A DNA stretch of 6,336 bases from assembly GCA_025928435.1 (NCBI GenBank), contig JAICJM010000215.1, forward strand, positions 1-6,336. Reading direction: 5' to 3'. Under the pieces are notes generated by a model. That model was given only the letters and a program-made list of their open reading frames with translations. It made no database searches and had not been told where the DNA came from. The stretch is from Thermoleophilia bacterium. Its GTDB lineage: Bacteria > Actinomycetota > Thermoleophilia > Gaiellales > JAICJC01. This document shows, piece after piece, positions 1-4,622 of the stretch. The position numbers and the translations under genes were made by a program. Every line of letters starts with the position of its first letter. Positions within the stretch are counted from its first letter, which is position 1.

Positions 1-47
1 CTTCCATGGTAAGGAAGGGGTCAACGGTTCGAGTCCGTTAGAGGGCT
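1..47 (+). tRNA. tRNA-Thr (anticodon GGT), 5' part missing
   Basis: This is the 3' portion of a threonine tRNA; D-arm and 5' acceptor strand lie before the window. The anticodon stem pairs CTTCC (1-5) with GGAAG (13-17) around the seven-base loop ATGGTAA (6-12), placing anticodon GGT at 8-10, which reads ACC and ACT threonine codons. A five-base variable region (18-22) follows. The T-arm stem AACGG (23-27) pairs perfectly with CCGTT (35-39) around the loop TTCGAGT (28-34). The 3' acceptor strand is AGAGGGC (40-46), predicting a 5' strand GCCCTCT, and the discriminator is T at 47. CCA is not encoded (next bases are CTC), so it must be added enzymatically. Identity rests on the anticodon read directly from a well-paired stem-loop. 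Confidence 0.93.
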
Positions 48-61
48 CTTTACGAGACGCG

Positions 62-86
62 GCGACGAGCTCGATACCTCGTGCGC
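62..86 (+). terminator. Weak hairpin after tRNA-Thr, possible 3' processing or termination element
   Basis: Fifteen bases after the tRNA end, GCG-ACGAG (62-69) can pair with CTCGT-G-CGC (78-86) around an eight-base loop, with one bulged G at 83. No T-tract follows, so it is not a classical intrinsic terminator. The position suits a tRNA transcript end, but a stem this short can arise by chance in GC-rich DNA. Confidence 0.22.
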
Positions 87-343
87 AGGGTGTGGCTAGG
101 AGCGGATCGCCCATCGGCGTGGAAGCAGGCGGAGACGCGGCACGGCGAGTCTCGACCGGCGTGGGCGCCTGCCCGCCTCGGCTCGCTCTACCGACGAAAG
201 CTCGGCGAGGTGGATGTGTCGATGCTGCGACGCATGGCGCATGGTTGGGCGAGCGAGCTCGTCTCGGGCTGTCGGATACATGTCGGTCGCTCCTCGTGCC
301 GGGTCGGAATCACCCAACCGTACGCGGCCACTCCAGCGGCGTC

Positions 344-380
344 TGCATCGCCCGATACACAAGGAGTGCATCGCCCGATA
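344..380. repeat. 14-base direct repeat, two copies 23 bases apart
   Basis: TGCATCGCCCGATA occurs perfectly at 344-357 and 367-380, and the similarity continues (CAC after the first copy, TAC after the second). The offset of 23 bases is close to two helical turns, a spacing seen for protein-binding sites. The second copy also forms the left arm of a six-base-pair stem with CGGGCG at 386-391. No gene starts nearby: both flanking genes end towards this region. An operator role would therefore need an unrecognised transcript. Confidence 0.55.
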
Positions 381-461
381 TACGCCGGGCGGTGAGGGGT
401 CTGCTGACCGGAGAGCCAGGGATCGAGGCGGCTCTGGTAGCCGCTCCGCCGGGCGTGCGGC

Positions 462-770
462 TCAGAACGCCCCGTCGAACAGCGTGAGCCAGGCGAGCAG
501 GTTCGTCGCGTTGATGAACGCGATGGCCGTGTCTCCCGGCCGCCGCTCCAGACCGAACAGCGCCCCGATCATGGCGACCGCCGACCAGCCCATGGCGACG
601 GCGGCCACGGTGCCGCCGGCCACGATCCAGCCGAGCTCGCCGAGGGCGGGGCCGACGCTCGCGCGCCATATCAGGATGAAGGCGACCAGCGTGAGCGCGA
701 CCGGCGCGAGCCCGTTCGCGGCCACGCGCCTCATGATGCTCGCCGGCTCCTCAAGGGTTGTGGTGTCCAT
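462..770 (-). CDS. Small three-helix integral membrane protein, unknown function
   Basis: The 102-residue product looks like a compact inner-membrane protein. A short polar N-terminus (MDTTTLEEPA) is followed by three hydrophobic segments at about residues 20-37, 46-74 and 81-98. Short charged loops (GLERRPGD at 73-80) separate helices two and three, and the protein ends Asp-Gly-Ala-Phe. I do not recognise the family. Two starts are possible. ATG at 768-770 gives 102 residues but has only a weak G-rich site upstream. ATG at 732-734 gives 90 residues (MRRVAANG), with GAGGAG at 747-752 but a long 12-base spacing. The gene diverges from the VWA gene across a 118-base gap, so the two may share control. 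Hydrophobic periodicity supports coding; function is open. Confidence 0.66.
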   Translation of the reverse strand: MDTTTLEEPASIMRRVAANGLAPVALTLVAFILIWRASVGPALGELGWIVAGGTVAAVAMGWSAVAMIGALFGLERRPGDTAIAFINATNLLAWLTLFDGAF

Positions 771-888
771 GGCCCCAGATTGCCCGGTGCCACATCTGCT
801 CGCGTCGGGGGAATCCCCATTTGCCGCCGTAAGGTTCGCGTCCCGCGGACGGACATTCCTCTCGTCACCGATCTCGAGGAGTTTGTCC
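771..888. promoter_or_regulatory. Divergent intergenic region with a G/C inverted repeat
   Basis: These 118 bases separate the starts of the minus-strand membrane protein and the plus-strand VWA gene, so promoters for both should lie here. I see no convincing -35/-10 pair on either strand. The most regular element is GGGG (808-811) AAT CCCC (815-818), an eleven-base near-palindrome about 70 bases before the VWA start, which could be an operator half-site pair or chance. The gap ends with the VWA ribosome site. Confidence 0.35.
876..881 (+). promoter_or_regulatory. Ribosome binding site of the VWA gene
   Basis: GAGGAG at 876-881 stands seven bases before ATG 889. It decides the start: the reading frame stays open upstream to 214, but no comparable site precedes the earlier ATG codons, and recognisable protein begins only after 889. 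Confidence 0.8.
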
Positions 889-2136
889 ATGAAGGCAGCC
901 GTCCGCCCGGAGCACCACCTGCTCGCCGTCGAGCACGAGCATGACGTGAACTGCATGTTCGAGCTCGCCGTTCCCGCCGTCGAGTCGAGCGCCGAGCGGC
1001 CGCCGCTGCATGTTGCGCTCGTGATCGACCGGTCGGGCTCGATGGCCGGCGACAAGCTCGAGCACGCGTGCCGGTGCGCTGCGTGGCTCGGCTCCCGGCT
1101 GCGCCCGGCCGACGAGCTCGCGCTCGTGACCTTCGACGACGAGGTGCGCCTGGTGCTCCCGCGGACGCCGGTCGATGCCGACAGGCTCGCGGCCGCGCTC
1201 GCATCCGTCCGGCCCGGCGGGACCACCAACCTGTCCGGCGGATGGCTGAAGGGGCTCGAGCAGCTGCAGTCGTCACCGGCCGAGGCGACGCGGCGGATCC
1301 TGCTGCTCACGGACGGCATGGCCAACGCCGGCATCACGAACGGCGGCGCGCTGGCCGCGCTGCCGCGCCGGGCGCAGGCCGACGGCGTCGGGACGACGAC
1401 CATCGGCTTCGGCGCCGACTTCGACGAGGACCTGCTCACGGCGATGGCCGACTCGGGCGGCGGGAACGCCCACTGGGCCGAGACGCCCGACATGGCGCCG
1501 GAGATCTTCGCCGGGGAGTTCGACGGGCTCACCCGGCTCTGCGCCCAGAACGTGAGCGTCGAGATCCGGCCGTCCGCGCAGGTGGAGGTGCTCGGGGTCC
1601 TGAACGAGTATCCCCAGGTCGTAGTGCCCGGCGGCGTCCAGGTCGCGCTCGGCGACGCCTACGGCGGCGAGACGCGCAACGTCGTGTTCCAGCTCCACAT
1701 CCCGCACCTTGCGGAGCTCGGAGCCATCCAGGTCGCTGAGCTGATCCTCCGCTACGTGACGGTGGGGGACGAGATCGCGACGCACGAGGTGTCCGTGCCG
1801 CTCGTCGTCAACGCCGTGTCGGCCGCCGACGCCGCGGCCACGGCGGGGGACGCCGAGGTGCGCCGCCAGGTGCTCGTGCTCCGCGCGGCCCGCGCGCGCG
1901 ACGAGGCGATCAGGATGACCGATGCCGGCGACGCCGGCTCCGCCCACCGCACGCTGCGGCTCACCGCGCGGACGCTGCGCCAGGCCGGCGCGCTCGACCC
2001 CCTCGCCGCGCCGACCGCGACCGCACAGGCCGACGTCCTGGAGGGCGAGGCGAGCGAGCTGGCACGGGGCCCGATGACCCCGTACCAGCGCAAGCGGCTC
2101 CGCTACGACTCGACGCGCCGCCGTCGGGGCCGCTAG
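889..2136 (+). CDS. von Willebrand factor A (VWA) domain protein with intact MIDAS
   Basis: A 415-residue protein with no signal peptide or membrane helix, so probably cytoplasmic. The VWA domain spans about residues 40-215. All parts of the metal-ion-dependent adhesion site are present: DRSGS with D47, S49 and S51, T113 in GGTTN, and D142 in LLTDG. A divalent metal and a protein ligand are therefore expected. Residues 220-310 are beta-rich, 320-390 look helical (AARARDEAIRM), and the tail is strongly basic (RRRRGR). The arrangement resembles bacterial VWA proteins often labelled Ca-activated chloride channel homologues (YfbK-like); channel activity should not be inferred from that name. No MoxR-type ATPase, the usual partner of many VWA proteins, is visible nearby. 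It diverges from a small membrane protein gene and converges on htrA with 34 bases between stops. The domain call is firm, the biological role unknown. Confidence 0.93.
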   Translation: MKAAVRPEHHLLAVEHEHDVNCMFELAVPAVESSAERPPLHVALVIDRSGSMAGDKLEHACRCAAWLGSRLRPADELALVTFDDEVRLVLPRTPVDADRLAAALASVRPGGTTNLSGGWLKGLEQLQSSPAEATRRILLLTDGMANAGITNGGALAALPRRAQADGVGTTTIGFGADFDEDLLTAMADSGGGNAHWAETPDMAPEIFAGEFDGLTRLCAQNVSVEIRPSAQVEVLGVLNEYPQVVVPGGVQVALGDAYGGETRNVVFQLHIPHLAELGAIQVAELILRYVTVGDEIATHEVSVPLVVNAVSAADAAATAGDAEVRRQVLVLRAARARDEAIRMTDAGDAGSAHRTLRLTARTLRQAGALDPLAAPTATAQADVLEGEASELARGPMTPYQRKRLRYDSTRRRRGR

Positions 2137-2170
2137 CAATCCTACGGCGCGTCGACCTCGCCCTCCGGAG

Positions 2171-3262
2171 TCACGACGTGCTCCCGAGGGTCGCGGTCAC
2201 GTCGGAGGTCGACGATCCGTTCCGCACGGTGAGGGTGATCCGATCCCCCGGCTCCTGCGCCGACACCGCGGCGATGACGGCGTCCGGGCCGCTCACCGCA
2301 TGCCCGTCGATCGCGGTGATCACCTCGCCGGCCTTCAGCCCGGCGTCCGCCGCGGGTGAGCCGGACGTGACGCGGGCGATCTTCGCCCCGCCGTTCGCCT
2401 GGTCCAGATAGATGCCGAGGAAGGGATGCGTCGCCTTGCCGCTCGTGATCAGCTCGGAGGCGATCCGTTCGACGGTCGACGACGGGACCGCGAACCCGAT
2501 GCCGACGTTCCCGCTCGTGGAGTCGTCGGCGTAGATCTGGCTGGTGATGCCGATCACCTGGCCCCGGTCGTTGAGCAGCGGGCCGCCGCTGTTGCCGTGG
2601 TTGATGGCGGCGTCCGTCTGGATCGCGTTGTCGATCGGGTGGTTGTCGGGCGAGGTGATGGTGCGGCCGAGCGCCGACACGACGCCGGTCGAGAGGCTGT
2701 CCGTGAGGCCGAACGGATCGCCGATGGCGACGACCGGGTCGCCGACCTGCAGCTCCGAGGAATCGCCGAACGTGAGCGGGTGGAGGTCGCCGGCCGCGGC
2801 GTCGATGTGGATGACCGCGACGTCCGTGGTGTCGTCCTTCCCGACGAGCGTCGCCTTGTAGGACTTGCCCTCCTCGGTCTTCACGGTGATGGACGTCGCT
2901 CCGTCGACCACGTGCGCGTTGGTGACGATGTCACCCTTCGAGTCGATCTCGAACCCCGTGCCCTGCGCCTCCGTCGTCTGCCGACCGCCACCGCCGAAGG
3001 GGTCGAGCCCTTGCTGCGAAGAGGTCTGCTCGCGCACGCGGATCTCGACGATCCCGGGTGCGTCGGCCTGGTAGATCTGGGCGGCCGTCATCGAGCCGGA
3101 CGCCGAGGTCGAGGCGGCCGGCGAGACCTCCTTGATCACGGTCCGCGGCGCCGAGGCGGCCGGCCCTGACCCGTCCTGCGATGCCACGACGACGCCCGTG
3201 CCTGCCCCCGCGGCGAGGGCTGCGGCGGCCGCGATCGCCGCCGTCCGATAACGCTGCTTCAT
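2171..3262 (-). CDS. HtrA/DegP-like trypsin-type serine protease with one PDZ domain
   Basis: A 363-residue envelope protease of the HtrA (S1C) family, which degrades or handles misfolded exported proteins. One hydrophobic N-terminal segment (about 8-27, after MKQRYR) should export it and probably anchor it to the membrane. A low-complexity Ser/Ala/Pro linker runs to about 58. The protease domain covers about 60-270 with the full triad: H117 in TNAHVV, D147 in TTDVAV and S225 in GNSGGP. A single C-terminal PDZ domain (about 276-360) carries the carboxylate-binding loop FLGIYL. Length is typical of actinobacterial HtrA proteins. ATG 3262 is chosen because AAGGAG lies seven bases upstream; an in-frame ATG at 3307 lacks such a site and would add a polar leader. 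No sensor kinase or response regulator gene is in the window, but upstream DNA has regulator-like repeats. The exact paralogue (degP, htrA, pepD type) cannot be assigned. Confidence 0.96.
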   Translation of the reverse strand: MKQRYRTAAIAAAAALAAGAGTGVVVASQDGSGPAASAPRTVIKEVSPAASTSASGSMTAAQIYQADAPGIVEIRVREQTSSQQGLDPFGGGGRQTTEAQGTGFEIDSKGDIVTNAHVVDGATSITVKTEEGKSYKATLVGKDDTTDVAVIHIDAAAGDLHPLTFGDSSELQVGDPVVAIGDPFGLTDSLSTGVVSALGRTITSPDNHPIDNAIQTDAAINHGNSGGPLLNDRGQVIGITSQIYADDSTSGNVGIGFAVPSSTVERIASELITSGKATHPFLGIYLDQANGGAKIARVTSGSPAADAGLKAGEVITAIDGHAVSGPDAVIAAVSAQEPGDRITLTVRNGSSTSDVTATLGSTS

Positions 3263-3269
3263 CCCTGAG

Positions 3270-3275
3270 CTCCTT
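3270..3275 (-). promoter_or_regulatory. Ribosome binding site of the HtrA gene
   Basis: AAGGAG on the minus strand, seven bases before ATG 3262. It fixes the start against the longer in-frame option at 3307. Confidence 0.85.
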
Positions 3276-3317
3276 GAAATGCGATGGGTGCTGGTGGGAC
3301 GAAGCATCCACGTCCAT

Positions 3318-3335
3318 CCTGAACGTGGCCTGAAC
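3318..3335 (-). promoter_or_regulatory. Tandem heptamer, candidate response-regulator site before htrA
   Basis: Read on the minus strand, GTTCAGG occurs twice with four bases between copies (plus-strand CCTGAAC at 3318-3324 and 3329-3335), giving an 11-base period. Two direct heptamers at this spacing are typical of OmpR/PhoB-family response-regulator sites. They lie 55-73 bases before the htrA ATG, a sensible position for an activator over the -35 region. HtrA genes are commonly under two-component control of envelope stress. The repeat is seen directly; the regulator class is inferred. I found no convincing -10 box between it and the gene. Confidence 0.45.
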
Positions 3336-3346
3336 GGTGACTATGA

Positions 3347-3360
3347 GGTTCGTGAGAACC
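3347..3360. promoter_or_regulatory. Inverted repeat GGTTC-N4-GAACC upstream of htrA
   Basis: GGTTC (3347-3351) and GAACC (3356-3360) form a perfect five-base inverted repeat around GTGA, 85-98 bases before the htrA ATG and 11 bases beyond the heptamer pair. Its arms contain GTTC, also part of the heptamer GTTCAGG. It may be a dimer operator or a related site for the same regulator. Short palindromes also arise by chance. Confidence 0.33.
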
Positions 3361-3555
3361 GGTGCATGGACTCGTCGCCGAGCTGCCCGGGGGGAGGTAC
3401 AGGGCCCCGGCGCCGGACGCGCGCGCGAACGGATCGGGGGCCTGGTCGCTCACCCTCGCCGCGCCGCCCGAAAGCGTCCATGCAGGCGAGCCGGGCACGG
3501 GCTCTCCAGCAGGCGGGTCGGGGTGTCCAGCGGGGCGCTTCTCATCGGGCCGTAG

Positions 3556-3578
3556 CCGGGGACGGCCGCCATCCCCGG
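3556..3578 (-). terminator. Strong hairpin after the 82-residue gene, probable terminator without T-tract
   Basis: CCGGGGA (3556-3562) pairs perfectly with TCCCCGG (3572-3578) around a nine-base loop, giving a seven-base-pair GC-rich stem 16 bases after the minus-strand stop codon. The downstream minus-strand sequence (CTACGGCCC) has no T-run, so it would be an I-shaped terminator, a type reported for high-GC actinobacteria. Its position between two same-strand genes separates htrA from the upstream gene. Confidence 0.55.
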
Positions 3579-3594
3579 AACGGCAGTTCGGCCG

Positions 3595-3843
3595 CTACCG
3601 GCCTCGGCGCAGCCCCGCTCGCCGCGTGCGCGCTTCCACGTCCTCCAGCGAGTCGCCGATCTCCCACAGCGTCGGCGCCCAGAGGCCGACGAAGAGGGCC
3701 CGCCGCTCGGCGTTGCCGCGCTCGTCCTGGTCGACGGTCTTGGCCCGGATCCAGAGGCCGACGCACAGGCCGACGGAGCCGAGCGAGAGCGCGTGGAACT
3801 GCGCGCCGCGGAAGCCGACGCGACGGATCAGGTTGACGACCAC
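3595..3843 (-). CDS. 82-residue small membrane-associated protein, unknown function
   Basis: A small basic protein with a polar start (MVVNLIRRVGFRG), one hydrophobic segment at about 17-32 (ALSLGSVGLCVGLWIR), a charged stretch DQDERGNAERR (38-48), then a second weakly hydrophobic segment ALFVGLWAPTLWEIGDSL (49-66) and an Arg-rich tail. From memory the AERRALFVGLW-PT core recurs in small uncharacterised actinobacterial proteins; this is recollection, not a search. The start is GTG at 3841-3843, supported by AGGAAG six bases upstream (3850-3855). The gene diverges from the DUF1990 pair across 59 bases and ends at a strong hairpin, so it is probably monocistronic. Likely topology is one or two membrane helices; no catalytic motif is visible. 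Confidence 0.77.
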   Translation of the reverse strand: MVVNLIRRVGFRGAQFHALSLGSVGLCVGLWIRAKTVDQDERGNAERRALFVGLWAPTLWEIGDSLEDVEARTRRAGLRRGR

Positions 3844-3902
3844 GACGGTCTTCCTGCCCTCTTTGGGGCGGGTTTAGTCGTGCATGTGCGCGGGCAGTCG
3901 GT
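3844..3902. promoter_or_regulatory. Short divergent promoter region between the 82-residue gene and the DUF1990 pair
   Basis: Only 59 bases separate two divergent start codons, so both promoters must overlap here or lie inside the genes. On the plus strand TTTAGT (3873-3878) is a fair -10 hexamer and would start transcription about 18 bases before GTG 3903, but no good -35 is present. On the minus strand the ribosome site AGGAAG (3850-3855) is clear, with no obvious -10. The compact arrangement suggests coordinated expression. Confidence 0.35.
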
Positions 3903-4622
3903 GTGGACGTGTCCAACCGGCTCCCGCTCACGCGACGGCTCTCGACGGCAGCGCTCTGGCCGGTCGGGATCGCGCTCACCTCCTGGAACTACATGTGGCG
4001 GACGACGCCGATGCACCGGAGCGAGGAGCCGGGGACCGCCGAAGATCTGCCGCCGCGGCTCCCGGACGCCCGGGTCGACGAGGACGTGCAGCGGATGGAG
4101 GAGGGCGTCGGGCCACTCTTCCACCGGCTCTACCGCGCGCGGATCCGCGACGCCCGGCTATCCCCCGACGAGCTGATCGCCAGGATCGCCGTCGACCCGA
4201 ACCGGGCGTCGCCGACGGAGCTCGCCCGCTTCGTGAAGGTCGACCACGAGCACGGTCGGCTCGGCGTCGGGGACGAGCTCGTCGTGCGGATGCCCGGCCC
4301 CTGGGACGGCCCGGTGCGCGTAACGGCGACGTCCAACACGTCCTTCCGGTTCACGACGCTCTCGGGACACCTCGAGGCCGGCCAGATCGAGTTCCGCGCG
4401 GCGCGGACGGGCGAGTACCTCAGCTTCGAGATCGAATCGTGGGCGCGCAGCGGCGATCGCGTCTCGAACCTGCTCTACCACCACCTGCGCATGGCCAAGG
4501 AGGTGCAGCTGCACATGTGGACATCGTTCCTGGAGCAGGTCTGCAACCTCGCGGGCGGACGGCTCACGGGCGGCGTCGAGATCATCAGCCGGAAGGTGGA
4601 GGATCCCCTTGCGCTTCCCTGA
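3903..4622 (+). CDS. DUF1990/UPF0548-like protein, first gene of a two-gene operon
   Basis: A 239-residue protein of unknown function. Residues 1-60 are an N-terminal extension with a weakly hydrophobic stretch (TAALWPVGIALTSW, about 15-28) followed by the WRTTPMHRSE motif; it may touch the membrane but is not a clear signal peptide. The DUF1990-like core runs from about 100 to 225, with the signature TLSGHLEAGQIEF at 152-164, a Gly-Glu at 170-171, a beta-strand, then an amphipathic helix with KEVQLHMW. The same pattern recurs in the next gene, so the two are paralogues. GTG 3903 is the most upstream reasonable start; GTG 3909 is an alternative, and neither has a strong ribosome site. The stop overlaps the next gene by 14 bases, pointing to translational coupling. 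The DUF1990 assignment is by motif memory; no enzymatic activity is claimed. Confidence 0.82.
   Translation: MDVSNRLPLTRRLSTAALWPVGIALTSWNYMWRTTPMHRSEEPGTAEDLPPRLPDARVDEDVQRMEEGVGPLFHRLYRARIRDARLSPDELIARIAVDPNRASPTELARFVKVDHEHGRLGVGDELVVRMPGPWDGPVRVTATSNTSFRFTTLSGHLEAGQIEFRAARTGEYLSFEIESWARSGDRVSNLLYHHLRMAKEVQLHMWTSFLEQVCNLAGGRLTGGVEIISRKVEDPLALP
4598..4603 (+). promoter_or_regulatory. Ribosome binding site for the TTG start of the second DUF1990-like gene
   Basis: GGAGGA lies within the end of the upstream gene, five bases before TTG 4609. It is the main support for this rare start codon and for coupled translation of the pair. Confidence 0.75.

Larger units (their letters stand above)
48..461. 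other. 414-base gap without a credible gene, short repeats
   Basis: This stretch lies between the 3' end of the tRNA and the 3' end of the minus-strand membrane protein gene, so it is a convergent gap. Short open frames exist on both strands, but their translations are rich in Arg, Ala and Ser, have no recognisable domain and lack convincing ribosome sites, so I treat it as non-coding. It holds a weak hairpin just after the tRNA (62-86), the 14-base direct repeat TGCATCGCCCGATA at 344-357 and 367-380, and a GC-rich stem-loop overlapping the second copy (CGCCCG at 372-377 with CGGGCG at 386-391). Similar fragments occur at 107-117 (ATCGCCCATCG) and 273-280 (CGGATACA). A small RNA or a decayed gene cannot be excluded. 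Confidence 0.5.
3263..3594. other. 332-base intergenic region upstream of htrA
   Basis: This gap lies between the htrA start and the stop of the next minus-strand gene upstream. The htrA-proximal 100 bases contain the ribosome site, the GTTCAGG pair and the GGTTC/GAACC inverted repeat. The distal end (3556-3578) holds the hairpin closing the 82-residue gene. Between them (about 3361-3555) I see GC-rich sequence with a short imperfect stem (GAGCC/GGCTC near 3488-3505) and no credible gene: open frames here give low-complexity Arg/Pro/Ala translations. htrA is therefore probably transcribed on its own. Confidence 0.6.

Noticed and set aside
1..47. tRNA 3' end as an attachment site of an integrated element
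   Set aside because: No second copy of the tRNA 3' sequence and no integrase gene is visible in the window; the flank beyond the left edge is unknown.
344..391. CRISPR-like repeat array
   Set aside because: Only two 14-base copies with a nine-base gap; repeat and spacer are far too short and no cas gene is present.
214..888. Upstream in-frame extension of the VWA gene to ATG 214, giving a 640-residue protein
   Set aside because: The extension translates to low-complexity Arg/Ser/Ala sequence, runs antisense through the membrane protein gene, and ATG 889 has a strong ribosome site followed at once by recognisable VWA protein.
771..1532. Upstream extension of the minus-strand membrane protein to a 356-residue frame
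   Set aside because: The extra residues are a Ser/Ala-rich shadow of the VWA coding strand; membrane helices appear only after position 770.
1273..2139. 288-residue minus-strand open frame
   Set aside because: It is antisense to the VWA gene, with Arg/Gly/His-rich composition and no domain, as expected for a shadow frame in GC-rich coding DNA.
2137..2170. Bidirectional terminator between the convergent VWA and htrA genes
   Set aside because: The 34-base gap contains only the short palindrome CTCCGGAG and no stable stem with a T-run on either strand.
2426..3169. 247-residue plus-strand open frame
   Set aside because: It is antisense to the catalytic part of the HtrA gene and reads as Arg/Asp/Val repeats without any domain.
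3263..3307. HtrA start at ATG 3307, adding 15 residues
   Set aside because: No ribosome site precedes it, whereas ATG 3262 has AAGGAG at ideal spacing, and the extension would put a polar leader before the signal-anchor.
3259..3498. 79-residue minus-strand frame in the gap upstream of htrA
   Set aside because: Pro/Ser/Gly-rich with no domain, overlaps the candidate regulatory repeats and the htrA start, and has no good ribosome site.
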